DNA of 64,000 nucleotides, taken from Bordetella genomosp. 10. Lineage in GTDB: Bacteria > Pseudomonadota > Gammaproteobacteria > Burkholderiales > Burkholderiaceae_B. The DNA lies in contig NZ_NEVM01000002.1 in the NCBI RefSeq assembly GCF_002261225.1, positions 372,001 through 436,000 of the forward strand, in the 5' to 3' direction. Below, one piece after another: positions 19,133 through 28,931 of this stretch. Under the pieces are notes generated by a model. The model saw only the letters and a program-made list of their open reading frames with translations. It searched no databases and had not been told where the DNA came from. Within the stretch, counting starts at the first letter, position 1. Each line of letters begins with the position of its first letter. A program made the translations under genes and the position numbers.

Positions 19133-20314
19133 CGGGCGGGAACGATGGCCGACGGCAAGACCCCGGAAGAGGCCACAAGCAGGAAATCCGCGGACGCCTC
19201 GCCGGGCGGGTCACGCGGGGAAGCCATTGAACTTCCGCCGGCGCAGGTGCCAAAGCAGATCCACTACGTCTGGCTGGGGAAGGCTATTTCAGCCGAGCAC
19301 ATGACCAACATATTGTTGGTGACGGCCATCAACCCCGACTACAAGATAAATATGTGGACGGATCGTCCGAAGTCGATTCTTGCGACCTTCGACGCCATGC
19401 TCCAGGATACCGGGCACCCCTTGCATCGTTATCTCGCCCATTGGCACAGGGATGCCTTCTCCAGGCCGCCCGAAGGCGGCGATGCCAGGATAAACCTCGG
19501 CGACGTCTCCTCGGTGTTCGAAAGCTTGCGAGCATCGATGCCAGGCAATCGCGGTAACGACAAGGGCCAGGCCTTGCCCGGCGACGGCACGAAAGCCGAA
19601 GCCTTGTTCCTGCGCGAAAAAAACGGCGCGTACCGGAACTATGCGGCGGCCAGCGATATTGCGCGATATGCCACGCTGATCGTAAAGGGCGGGATATATA
19701 TGGATGTCGACGTCGTTCCTCCGCGACCTCTGGGCACGTTTTCTCCGCCGCGAGGCATGGTGTTCAACGCGAGAAATATCAACAATATTTTTAATATCGA
19801 GCGCAACAACGACGTCATCGGCGCGGTGGCCGGGTCCAGCCTGGCGAGAACGCTTATTCCCACCGTCGTCAGCAAATATGCGGAGTTCGATCAGGTGTTT
19901 TCCGAGCACCTGAGCGTCCGGGGGCACCCCCCCGCCCTGGAGCCATGGATGAAAGGAATCGAGGAGCCGGCGTCCTGGTCGGTGAAACGGGCCAGCACCA
20001 TGCACGCCGAGTTCCAGTTCGGACGCCGGTTGGGAACCATGACGGTATCGGGGCCGGAGGTCCTGGACGTCATCACGAACCGTTTCGCGTCATTCACGCC
20101 GCGGGACCTGTTTCCGCCGGGGACATTCGGGGCGCGCTATCGATTCCCCAGCGCCGCGCCGGCCAGCAGGGAAGATGCCGGACGTCAATTGAACTCGCTC
20201 GCCGCCGCGCCGCTTCCGCCGAGGGCCGCGGTGGTGTGGGAGGGCTGGTTCCCGCGCGCCGACGCGCGCGGCGCATGGGTGCCCCTGCGGGGCCTGCGGC
20301 GGTCGAGCATATAG
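16895..20314 (+). CDS. TccC-like Rhs/YD-repeat toxin with TcdA/TcdB-type glycosyltransferase tail (copy 1)
   Basis: A 1139-residue protein with the layout of the C component of Tc insecticidal toxins. The N-terminus (TPKITVRDNRGLDVRTLRY) resembles TccC proteins. YD repeats such as YTYDGVGNV follow, then the Rhs core end RYSGKERDVTGFYYYGLRYY and NLYCMVRNNPVTL; the core ends near Gly749. The remaining ~390 residues are the variable effector. It has QIHYVWLG (Trp793), AAASDIARY, GGIYMDVDVVP with the DxD at 937-939 and SGP at 1052-1054. These fit the GT44/Gly_transf_sug fold of large clostridial glucosylating toxins. TccC tails are released into host cytosol, so a sugar modification of a host protein is predicted. 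The ATG at 16895 is preferred for its match to TccC N-termini. No TcA or TcB gene is nearby. Confidence 0.88.
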   Translation: MPNLCAGTPKITVRDNRGLDVRTLRYNRGAEGAVAAQYVDAYTHNALGQLLSSQDPRFFGGSILNFRHTPALSGQVLETVSADAGTSRACADIAGRPFWHYSQGRDSQLRSDNAITVCWYYDALGRPVQRVRATAPLAYSTSVTPATFAASTTSTTSTTRGGLAGMRNVGACDLWFYGEANGQPGDTYDPLNAGDPRNANQRGQLLQHFDTAGLLDMSVLGYGVQGQPLRQDRSFLALACDPDNNWMVSDNKPPFIANKSLLEGRDPYDTCWTHNALAQVLTQTDAQGHQQHTAYDCAGRKYSTAVTPKGGNRTLVTTAIAYTAADEIDTRGDANGIQVAYAYEPQMTGRLVSITASRISESRSQIDTRRKGHVRSSMTRLQALAYTYDGVGNVTALSDDSAGAQVTFFRNRVATPDRSYAYDALYQLTNASGRENYVDSTPKGTDWPGGNFKPSTTPDYRPYTRAYTYDLGGNLTSIGSADWTGATPPTRNVVVSRASNRAVCTANYQGPTPDNIDNYFDGAGKNICVDGNPNQPMYWTPLHQLYCVVTAYRSPNRLSVDWNNSDREQYAYDGAGQRIRKYGSSKAGGIWNHTDARYLPGLELRNDTGTGEQLEVIVLNDGARILNWPNGTPKPADIPSLQLRYQYSDRQHAVLIETDQDGNLITREEYYPYGGTSVLTSRSDIEVKYKFIRYSGKERDVTGFYYYGLRYYQPWTGRWISPDPAGAVNGQNLYCMVRNNPVTLRDRAGTMADGKTPEEATSRKSADASPGGSRGEAIELPPAQVPKQIHYVWLGKAISAEHMTNILLVTAINPDYKINMWTDRPKSILATFDAMLQDTGHPLHRYLAHWHRDAFSRPPEGGDARINLGDVSSVFESLRASMPGNRGNDKGQALPGDGTKAEALFLREKNGAYRNYAAASDIARYATLIVKGGIYMDVDVVPPRPLGTFSPPRGMVFNARNINNIFNIERNNDVIGAVAGSSLARTLIPTVVSKYAEFDQVFSEHLSVRGHPPALEPWMKGIEEPASWSVKRASTMHAEFQFGRRLGTMTVSGPEVLDVITNRFASFTPRDLFPPGTFGARYRFPSAAPASREDAGRQLNSLAAAPLPPRAAVVWEGWFPRADARGAWVPLRGLRRSSI

Positions 20315-20345
20315 CCGGGCCCCAGATATTTGCCTGTCCCAACCT

Positions 20346-20445
20346 CTAGGGATTTTCCCTAGGCCGTTGCCCGGACAAGCGCGAAAAAAAGTCGCGCCCG
20401 GCCGGTTTTCCCCTCTGAAAACCGCTATCTACGAATAAAATTCGT
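20346..20445. other. Three stacked inverted repeats in the gap before the RraA operon
   Basis: The 222-bp gap between the first toxin gene and the aldolase gene holds three perfect inverted repeats. They are CTAGGGA-TTT-TCCCTAG at 20346-20362, CGGTTTTC-N6-GAAAACCG at 20403-20424 and ACGAAT-AAA-ATTCGT at 20431-20445. None is followed by a T tract, so they look more like operator sites than a terminator. The region is also more AT-rich than its surroundings. The LysR gene closing the downstream operon is a candidate binder; that is inference. Confidence 0.55.
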
Positions 20446-20536
20446 GGATCCCTGGGAATTTATATCGTTTTGCGGATAAGGTACGCGCCCCTTGTAATGC
20501 GCCTGTTCATCCACGCACCGCATTGCATACCGCCCC

Positions 20537-21217
20537 ATGACTCCCATCGGATTCCGCATACTCCCCCGCACGGCCCCCGCCGTGGACGCCGCCGTCCTGG
20601 CCGGCTACGCCGAACTCGGCTCGGCCCAGATCAGCGACTGCATGAACCGCCTGTACGGCATCGTGGGCCTGCGCCCGCTGCACGCCGGCGCGCGCCGCAT
20701 CGTCGGCCTGGCCCTGACGGTGAAGACCCGTCCCGGCGACAACCTGATGATCCACCAGGCGATCTCGATGGGCGTGGCCGGCGACGTGATCGTGGTCGAC
20801 GGCGGCGGCGAGACCGCCAACGCCCTGGTGGGCGAACTGATGATGATGGACGCCCGCAACCGCGGCGTCGTCGGTTTCGTGGTGGACGGCGCCGTGCGCG
20901 ACGCCGACGTGTTCGCCGCCGGCGACTTCGGCTGCTTCGCGCGCGACGTCAACCACAAGGGCCCGTACAAGGACGGCCCCGGTGAAATCAACGTCCCCGT
21001 CAGCGTGGGCGGGCAGGTGGTCCATCCCGGCGACGTCATCGTCGGCGACGCCGACGGCGTGGTGGTGATCCCCGCCGAACACGCCGCGGCGGTCCTGGCC
21101 CTGGCGCAGAAGAAGGAGGCCGACGAAGCCGTCTCCAAGGAAAAGCTGCGCGCCGGCACCTACACCAAGCCCTGGCTCGAAAAGACCCTGGCCGAGAAAC
21201 TGGGAGGCGCCAAGTGA
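20537..21217 (+). CDS. RraA-family aldolase (4-hydroxy-4-methyl-2-oxoglutarate aldolase-like)
   Basis: A 226-residue RraA/HMG-aldolase-like protein. Family members with this motif set cleave 4-hydroxy-4-methyl-2-oxoglutarate to two pyruvates and can decarboxylate oxaloacetate; the E. coli RraA branch instead inhibits RNase E. Visible motifs are SAQISDCMNRLYG, a GDNLMIHQAI loop, VVDGGGETANALVGELM and VVDGAVRDAD with the metal/substrate Arg-Asp pair. The genomic context with an aminotransferase and an amino acid importer favours the aldolase role. No clear ribosome site precedes the ATG. The stop overlaps the GTG start of the next gene (GTGA). Confidence 0.9.
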   Translation: MTPIGFRILPRTAPAVDAAVLAGYAELGSAQISDCMNRLYGIVGLRPLHAGARRIVGLALTVKTRPGDNLMIHQAISMGVAGDVIVVDGGGETANALVGELMMMDARNRGVVGFVVDGAVRDADVFAAGDFGCFARDVNHKGPYKDGPGEINVPVSVGGQVVHPGDVIVGDADGVVVIPAEHAAAVLALAQKKEADEAVSKEKLRAGTYTKPWLEKTLAEKLGGAK

Positions 21218-22416
21218 GCATCGTCGCCGACCGCATCAAGCGCATCAAGCTGTCCCCCAGCGTGGCCGCGCGCGCCATCATCGCGGAACTGCGCGAGCAG
21301 GGCCGCCGCATCATCGACCTGACCATCGGCGAGCCCGACTTCGGCACGCCCGCCCACATCTGCGAGGCCGCCACCGCCGCCATGGCGCGCGGCGAAACCA
21401 AGTATCCGCCCGCCCAGGGCACGGTGGCCCTGCGCCGCGCCGCGCGCGCCCAGTTGCTGGAGGCCACCGGCGTCGACTACCCCGTGGCCCGCATCATCGT
21501 GGGCACCGGCGCCAAGCAGGTCATCTTCAACGGCCTGGCCGCCACCCTGAACGACGGCGACGAAGTCCTGATCCCCGCGCCGTTCTGGGTTTCCTACCCG
21601 GACATGGTGCTGGTCAACGGCGGCACGCCCGTCGCCGTGTCCACCACGCCGGCGACCGACTACAAGCTGACGCCGCAAGCGCTGGAAAGCGCCATCACGC
21701 CGCGCACCAAGTGGCTGATGATGAACGCTCCCAGCAATCCCACGGGTTCGGTCTATACCGAGGACGAACTGCGCGGCCTGACCGACGTGCTCAAGCGCCA
21801 TCCGCACGTGTGGCTGATGACCGACGACATCTACGCCCGCCTGAACTTCACCGACACGCCGACCGTGCACCCCTTGCAGGTCGCGCCGGAACTGGCCGAG
21901 CGCACGCTGGTGATCAACGGCGTGTCCAAGGCCTACGCCATGACGGGCTGGCGCATCGGCTACGGCGCCGGTCCCGAGGAACTGATCAAGGCCATGGCCA
22001 TCCTCCAGTCCCAGAGCACCTCCGGCGCCTCGTCGGTCAGCCAGGCGGCGGCTACCGAGGCCCTGTCGGGCCCGCAGGATTGCGTGGCGGAATTCACGCG
22101 CGTCTTCCGCGAGCGGCGCGATCTGGCCATCGCCGAACTGCAGGGCGCGCCCGGCCTGAAGATCGTCGTGCCGCAAGGCGCGTTCTACGTGTTCCCGGAC
22201 TGCTCCGGCCTGCTGGGCCGCAAGACGCCCGACGGCAAGGTGATCCACAGCGACACCGATCTCACGCACTACCTGTTGCGCGAGGCCGGCGTGGCCGTGA
22301 TCGACGGCCATGCCTACGGCGCGCCCGGCACCTTCCGGCTGTCCTTCGCCGCTTCGCTGGACGACATCCGGCAGGGCTGCGCGGCCATACGCGACGCCTG
22401 CGCCCGCCTGGCGTGA
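21214..22416 (+). CDS. Class I/II PLP aminotransferase
   Basis: A 400-residue aspartate-aminotransferase-fold enzyme of the Ib type (AspC/PatA-like). Landmarks are LTIGEPDFGTP, the NAPSNPTGSVY loop, MTDDIYARLNF with the PLP Asp-Tyr pair, the PLP-lysine segment VSKAYAMTGWRIGYGAG and the C-terminal carboxylate-binding FRLSFA. The GTG start overlaps the aldolase stop by four bases, indicating translational coupling. In context it would convert an imported amino acid into the 2-oxo acid that the RraA-type aldolase cleaves. Confidence 0.92.
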   Translation: MSIVADRIKRIKLSPSVAARAIIAELREQGRRIIDLTIGEPDFGTPAHICEAATAAMARGETKYPPAQGTVALRRAARAQLLEATGVDYPVARIIVGTGAKQVIFNGLAATLNDGDEVLIPAPFWVSYPDMVLVNGGTPVAVSTTPATDYKLTPQALESAITPRTKWLMMNAPSNPTGSVYTEDELRGLTDVLKRHPHVWLMTDDIYARLNFTDTPTVHPLQVAPELAERTLVINGVSKAYAMTGWRIGYGAGPEELIKAMAILQSQSTSGASSVSQAAATEALSGPQDCVAEFTRVFRERRDLAIAELQGAPGLKIVVPQGAFYVFPDCSGLLGRKTPDGKVIHSDTDLTHYLLREAGVAVIDGHAYGAPGTFRLSFAASLDDIRQGCAAIRDACARLA

Positions 22417-22465
22417 CGGCGCCTTTCCCATCGTTCGACACCATCCACAAGGGGAGTAGTACTCC

Positions 22466-23287
22466 ATGAAACGCAACACCCTGATCGCGGCCTGCCTGGG
22501 CCTGGCCATGCTGACGCTGGGAGCCGCTGCCCGGGCCGACCAGCTCGACGACATCAAGGCCAAGGGCGAGCTGGTCTGCGGCACGCTGGGCACGTCGCAG
22601 CCTTTCAGCTTCCAGGATGCGTCCACGCGCCAACTGGTGGGCTATGACGTCGATGTCTGCAAGCTGGTGGCCGACAAGCTGGGCGTGAAGATCAGCTACA
22701 AGCTGCTGTCCGTCGCCGCGCGCGTGCCCGAGCTGAACGAGGGCCGCGTCGACATCCTGGCCGCCAACCTGGGCTATTCGCCGGATCGCGCCGGGCAGAT
22801 CGCCTTCAGCCATGCCTACTACGTCAGCCCGCAGAAACTGCTGGTGCGCAAGGATTCGGGCCTGGACACCATCGAGTCGGTCAACGGCCGCCGCGTCGCC
22901 GCCACCAAGGGCTCCAGCTCGGAACGCGAGATCAAGCGCGTCCTCGACAAGTCGCAGGTCCTGGGCTTCGGTGACAGCTCCTCGGCCTATCTGGCCTTGC
23001 AGCAGAAGAAGGTCGATGCGCAGTTCGCGTCGGAGCTGGTGCTGGTGCGCCTGCAATTGCAGAGTCCGCCCACCGCGCCCGTCAGCATCATTCCCAAGTC
23101 CGTGTTCGACGAATTCTGGGGCCTGGGCGTGCGCAAGTCCGAGCCGCGCTTCCTGCAAGCCGTGAACCAGGCGCTGGACGACGCCGAGGCTTCCGGCGCC
23201 GCCGCGCAGTTGTTCGACAAGTGGTTCGGCGCGCAGACGCAGTACAAGCTGCAGCGCAGCTTCAAGATCGCGCCCATCGCGGGCTGA
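22466..23287 (+). CDS. Polar amino acid ABC transporter, periplasmic binding protein
   Basis: A 273-residue family 3 solute-binding protein. The signal peptide ends near AARA. The mature start is DQLDDIKAKGELVCGTLG, followed by the amino-acid-binding elements QPFSFQD, GYDVDVCKLVADKLG and AATKGSSSEREIK. It lies 49 bp after the aminotransferase and before two permeases and an ATPase, making a complete HisJ/GlnH-type importer. An acidic or polar amino acid is the likely ligand. Confidence 0.93.
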   Translation: MKRNTLIAACLGLAMLTLGAAARADQLDDIKAKGELVCGTLGTSQPFSFQDASTRQLVGYDVDVCKLVADKLGVKISYKLLSVAARVPELNEGRVDILAANLGYSPDRAGQIAFSHAYYVSPQKLLVRKDSGLDTIESVNGRRVAATKGSSSEREIKRVLDKSQVLGFGDSSSAYLALQQKKVDAQFASELVLVRLQLQSPPTAPVSIIPKSVFDEFWGLGVRKSEPRFLQAVNQALDDAEASGAAAQLFDKWFGAQTQYKLQRSFKIAPIAG

Positions 23288-23401
23288 TCGCCGGCCGATC
23301 GCCGCCGCTTTGCCCAGGCGGCCGGCCGCGCGCCGCGCCGCCTGGTTCGCATGCCGGGCCGGGATTCCTTCCGCAGCGAGACCTGCCCCAGACGCTTCCC
23401 T

Positions 23402-24091
23402 ATGAGCCTACTTGACGCTTCCCAATATCAAACGCTGCTGAGCGGCATGGTGACGACCGTGCAGCTTTTCCTGGTGGCGTGGGTCATGGCTTTCGCCGTG
23501 GCCATCCTCCTGACCGTCGTGCGCGCCACCGAACTGGCGCCGTGCCGCTGGTTCGTCGACGCCTATGTGGAGTACCACCGCAACGTGCCCCTGCTGGTGC
23601 AGGTGCTGTTCTGGTACTTCGGCATGCCGGAGCTGCTGCCGGAAGGGTTCCGCGGCTGGCTGTACCAGCACAACGCCGAAATGTCGCTGGCGGCCATCGC
23701 GCTGGCGCTGGGTTCCGCGGCCTACATCGCCGAGGACATCCGCAGCGGCCTGCGCGCCATTCCCTACACCCAGTTCGAGGCGGCGCGCGCCCTGGGCGCC
23801 AGCTATCTGCAATGCATGCGCTTCGTCATCGTGCCGCAGGCCGTGCGCATTTCCATCCCGCCGCTGGTCAGCCGGGCGCTGCTGCTGTTCAAGAACACCA
23901 GCGTCGCCATGGCCATCGGCGTCATGGAGCTGACCTACCAGGCGCGCGAGATCGAGAACGAGACCTACCGCACCTTCGCCACCTTCGGCGCGGCGACCGT
24001 CATGTACCTGATCGGCTCGCTGCTGATCATGTTCATCGGCTGGCGGGTGAACGCGCGCTACAAACTGAATCGCGGAGGCCACGGTGCTTGA
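23402..24091 (+). CDS. Polar amino acid ABC transporter permease (HisM/GltJ type)
   Basis: A 229-residue inner-membrane permease with about five hydrophobic segments. The EAA loop that contacts the ATPase is EAARALGASYLQCMRFVIVP. An early YHRNVPLLVQVLFWYFG segment is typical of the HisMQ family. The ATG at 23402 (MSLLDAS) is preferred over an upstream in-frame start. The end overlaps the next permease by eight bases. It pairs with the second permease to form the channel of the importer. Confidence 0.93.
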   Translation: MSLLDASQYQTLLSGMVTTVQLFLVAWVMAFAVAILLTVVRATELAPCRWFVDAYVEYHRNVPLLVQVLFWYFGMPELLPEGFRGWLYQHNAEMSLAAIALALGSAAYIAEDIRSGLRAIPYTQFEAARALGASYLQCMRFVIVPQAVRISIPPLVSRALLLFKNTSVAMAIGVMELTYQAREIENETYRTFATFGAATVMYLIGSLLIMFIGWRVNARYKLNRGGHGA

Positions 24092-24773
24092 CGTCCTGAA
24101 CCAGTACTGGCCGCTGCTGCTGGTCGGCCAATATCCCAACGGCCCCTTGGGCGGCCTGGCCATGACGCTGATCCTGGCGCTGTGCGGCCTGCTGCTGTCC
24201 CTGCCGCTGGCGCTGGGCATCGCCCTGGCGCGCGTCAGCCCCTACGACTGGGTGCGCCGCGCCAGCAAGACGCTGGTGGTCGTGGTGCGCGGCATGCCCT
24301 TGCTGATGCTGATCTTCTGGGCCTACTTCGTGGTGCCCAAGATCACCGGCGAGGCCATCAGCGGTTTCTGGACCCTGATCTGCGCGCTGGTGGTCTACGA
24401 AAGCGCCTACCTGTCCGAGGTCATCCGCGCCGGCATCGAGGCGGTGCCGCACGGCCAGGTCGAGGCTTCGCGCTCGCTGGGCGTCGGCTACTGGACGACC
24501 ATGCGCAAGGTGGTGCTGCCGCAGGCCTTGTTCAACGTGCTGCCCAGCATGACCAGCCAGTTCGTCTCCACGGTCAAGGAAACCTCGCTGGGCTACGTCA
24601 TCAGCGTCAATGAACTGACGTTCGCCGCCAACCAGGTCAACAACCTGGTGCTGACCAAGCCGTTGCAGGTGTTCGGCATCCTGGCCATCGTCTATTTCCT
24701 GGTGTGTTTCAGCCTGAGCCGCGGCCTCGGTTGGCTGGACCTGCGCATCCGCCGCGCGCGCGCCATGGCCTGA
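24084..24773 (+). CDS. Polar amino acid ABC transporter permease (HisQ/GltK type)
   Basis: Second permease subunit, 229 residues, GTG start at 24084 inside the end of the preceding gene. It shows the family segments [18 protein letters not shown] and the EAA loop [21 protein letters not shown], then [18 protein letters not shown]. The ATPase gene begins 10 bp downstream. Two different permeases plus one binding protein and one ATPase is the standard arrangement for HisJQMP-type importers. Confidence 0.93.
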   Translation: MLDVLNQYWPLLLVGQYPNGPLGGLAMTLILALCGLLLSLPLALGIALARVSPYDWVRRASKTLVVVVRGMPLLMLIFWAYFVVPKITGEAISGFWTLICALVVYESAYLSEVIRAGIEAVPHGQVEASRSLGVGYWTTMRKVVLPQALFNVLPSMTSQFVSTVKETSLGYVISVNELTFAANQVNNLVLTKPLQVFGILAIVYFLVCFSLSRGLGWLDLRIRRARAMA

Positions 24774-24783
24774 AGGAAAACAA

Positions 24784-25518
<735 letters not shown>

Positions 25519-25550
25519 TCGGGCCGGCCAGTGGTAATGTGAGGGGTTTC

Positions 25551-26522
25551 ATGCGCCACGCGTCCACTGCCGCGATGTATACCCTGAAGCAGCTAGAGGC
25601 TTTTTATTGGAGTTCGGAACTGGGCAGCTTCAGCGCATCCTCGCGCAAGCTGCACACGACCCAGTCGGCGGTGGCCAAGCGGGTCGGCGAGCTGGAGAGC
25701 TTCGCCGGCGCGCCCTTGTTCGAGCGGCATGCCCGCCGCCTGGTCCTGACCCCGCACGGACGCCGCCTGTTCGATCTCGCCCGCCAGATGCTGGACCTGA
25801 ACAGCCGCCTGGTGCGGCACATGGCGGATCCGGCCAGCTTCGAGGGCGTGATCCGGCTGGGCGTCACCGAGCTGGTGGGCATGACCTGGCTGGCGCGGCT
25901 CATCAAGCACATCAGCCTGCGCTATCCGCGCGTGCAGCTCATGCCGGACATCGACGGCGGCATCACCCTGTACGAACGGCTGGAGCGCGACCAGCTCGAC
26001 CTGGCCATCATGCCGGGGCCGTTCTGGAGCCATCACTACGACTGCACCCACCTGGGCGCGGTGACCAACGTCTGGATGGCCAGTCCCACCCTCGACATCG
26101 ATTTCTCCGCGCGCCTGAATCCACGCGACCTGGCGCCGTATCCGGTCATCTCTCAACCCACCAATTCGGCGCTTTCCCATCTGTACGATGCCTGGTTCGC
26201 CGAGCAGGGCCTGTCCGTCAAGCGCGTGCTGACCTGCAACAGCCTGGGGATGATGGCCCAGCTCACCATGCTGGGCCTGGGCATCAGCTATCTGCCCGGG
26301 GCGTATTTCGCGCCCCTGGTCGAGCGCGGCGCGCTGCGGCAACTGGACGTGCTGCCGCCGCTGCCCACCATCAATTACTACGCGGTCTACAAGAAGAGTT
26401 TGGTCAATCCCGTGGTGACGCGGGTCATCGAAATCGCCCGCGCGGAATGCGCTTTCGAAGTGGCGGGGGATTTTCTGCCGCGCGTGCCGTCGGCGGTGGA
26501 GCCCATGCCGCGCGAGGGCTAG
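25551..26522 (+). CDS. LysR-family regulator closing the RraA/ABC operon
   Basis: A 323-residue LysR-type regulator. The helix-turn-helix is in GSFSASSRKLHTTQSAVAKR and the effector domain covers roughly residues 95-300. The ATG at 25551 is preceded by GAGGGG four bases upstream; an ATG at 25575 is an alternative. Being co-directional and close to the ATPase gene, it is probably co-transcribed and controls the aldolase-aminotransferase-transporter operon. The palindromes at 20346-20445 are candidate sites. Its stop is 107 bp before copy 2 of the long repeat. Confidence 0.92.
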   Translation: MRHASTAAMYTLKQLEAFYWSSELGSFSASSRKLHTTQSAVAKRVGELESFAGAPLFERHARRLVLTPHGRRLFDLARQMLDLNSRLVRHMADPASFEGVIRLGVTELVGMTWLARLIKHISLRYPRVQLMPDIDGGITLYERLERDQLDLAIMPGPFWSHHYDCTHLGAVTNVWMASPTLDIDFSARLNPRDLAPYPVISQPTNSALSHLYDAWFAEQGLSVKRVLTCNSLGMMAQLTMLGLGISYLPGAYFAPLVERGALRQLDVLPPLPTINYYAVYKKSLVNPVVTRVIEIARAECAFEVAGDFLPRVPSAVEPMPREG

Positions 26523-26629
26523 CGGCGCGTAGCCGTCCAAGGGCAGGGGGCCGGGCCTGTCCGGCGGTTCGCCGCTTTAATTTCGGCGGTTCGCCTTTCG
26601 GGACAGTTCGCCTTTCAGGATAGGTCGCG

Positions 26630-28931
26630 TTTCAAAACGGCGCGGTCCGTTTGGAAAGGCGTTATCGCCGCGACGGGTTTACATAGGGCATGTCTGCGCC
26701 TGTCCTGTCGATAGGCGCTGGTCCTGTATCCTTCCGCTCGAGCGAGGAGGGTGGAAACGCGCCCGATGCCCAACCTGTGTGCCGGCACGCCGAAGATCAC
26801 GGTCCGCGACAACCGCGGGTTGGGCGTGCGCACGCTGCGCTACAACCGCGGCGTCGAAGGGGCGGTGGCGGCGCAATACGTCGATGCGTACGCACATAAC
26901 GCCCTGGGGCAGTTGCTTTCGTCGCAGGACCCGCGATTCTTCGGTGGTTCGACGCTGAACTTCCGCCACACGCCGGCCTTGTCCGGGCAGGTGTTGGAAA
27001 CCGTGAGCGTGGACGCGGGGGTGTCCAGGGCCTGCGCCGATATCGCCGGGCGGCCGTTCTGGCACTACAGCGAGGGGCGCGACAGCCAGTTGCGATCGGA
27101 TAACGCCATCACCGTTCGCCACTATCACGATGCCCTGGGCCGTCCCGTACAAAGGATCCGCGCCACTATGCCGGGCGGACCGGCTGGCATGCGGAATGTC
27201 GGCGCCTGCGACTTGTGGTTCTATGGCGAGGCAAATGGGCAGCCCGGCGATACCTACGATCCGCTCAATACCGGCGACCCGCGCAACGCCAACCAATGCG
27301 GGCAATTGCTCCAGCACTTCGATTCCGCCGGCCTGCTCGACATGAGCGTGCTGGGCTATGGCGTACAGGGGCAGCCTCTGCGGCAAGACCGCAGCTTCCT
27401 GGCGCTCGCGTGTGATCCCGACAACAACTGGATAGTCAGCGACAACAAACCACCTTTCACCGCCAACAAGTCGCTTCTGGAGGGGCGTGATCCGTACGCC
27501 ACCCACTGGACCCACAACGCCCTGGCCCAGGTCCTGACCCAGACTGATGCCCAGGGTCACCAGCAGCACACGGCCTACGATTGCGCCGGACGTAAGTATT
27601 CAACCGCGGTCACGCCCAAGGGCGGCAATCGCACGTTGGTCACCACTGCCATCGCCTATACCGCCACCGGCGAGATCGACACCCGCAGCGACGCCAACGG
27701 CATCCAGGTGGCGTACGCGTACGAATCGCAAATGACCAGCCGCCTGGTCTCGATCACGGCATTACGCATATCGGAAAGCAAGAGACCAACCTACACGCGC
27801 ACAGAAGGAAATATCCGCAGCGGCATGACGCGCCTCCAGGCCCTGACGTATACCTACGATGGCGTAGGCAACGTCGCCGCGCTATCCGACGACAGCGCCA
27901 GCGCGCAGGTCACTTTCTTCCGCAACCGCGTCGCCATGCCCGACCGCGCCTATGCCTACGATGCCCTGTATCAACTCACCAATGCCAGCGGCCGCGAGAA
28001 CTATGTCGATAGCAGCCCCAAGGGCACCGACTGGCCCGGCGGCACCTTCAAGCCATCGACCACGCCCGACTATCGTCCTTACACACGCGCCTACACCTAC
28101 GACCTCGGCGGCAATCTCACCTCGATAGGCAGCGCCGACTGGACCGGCGCGACGCCTCCAACCCGCAACCTCACCGTGGGCCGCGCCAGCAACCGCGCCG
28201 TCTGCACGGCCAACTCCCCAGGTCCCACACCGGACAACATCGACGACTATTTCGACAGCGCCGGCAAGAGCATCTGCGTGGACGGCAACCCCAACCAGCC
28301 CATGTACTGGACGCCGCTGCATCAGCTTTATTGCGTGGTGGCCACCTATCGTGCCTCCGGAGAGGCGGAACCGGATTGGAGCAATAGCGACCGCGAACAA
28401 TATGCCTACGACGGCGACGGCCAGCGGGTACGCAAATACGGCAGCAGCAAGGCTGGCAGCACCTGGAACCACACCGATACCCGCTATCTCCCCGGACTGG
28501 AACTACGCAGCGACACCGGCACAGGCGAACGACTGGAAGTGATCGTGCTGGACGACGGCGCGCGGATATTGAACTGGCCCAACGGCACACCCAAGCCCGC
28601 CGACATTCCCAACCTCCAACTGTGCTATCAATACAGCGACCGCCAGCACTCCTGCCTGATCGAAACTGACCAGGACGGCAGCCTCATCACCCGCGAGGAG
28701 TACTACCCCTACGGTGGCACGGCGGTGTTGGCCTCGCGCACCGACAGCGAAGTCAAATACAAATTCATCCGCTATTCCGGCAAGGAGCGCGACGCCACCG
28801 GCCTCTACTACTACGGCCTGCGCTATTACCAGCCCTGGACAGGACGATGGACAAGCCCGGATCCCGCCGGCCCCGTCCATGGCCAGAACCTCTATTGCAT
28901 GGTGGAAAACCGTCCCGCCACGCGTGCCGAT
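26630..28931 (+). repeat. Long direct repeat, copy 2 (tccC leader and Rhs core)
   Basis: About 2.3 kb, the partner of 16759-19132 in the same orientation, offset by 9871 bp at the left end. It begins at TTTCAAAACGGCGCGG and ends where the two toxin tails diverge. Immediately before it, 26563-26617 contains three short repeats of GGTTCGCC / GTTCGCCTTTC type, which copy 1 does not have. Recombination between the copies would delete or duplicate the operon in between. Confidence 0.9.

Noticed and set aside
20315..20536. Immunity gene directly after the first toxin
   Set aside because: The gap holds inverted repeats but no frame with a start, ribosome site and plausible composition.
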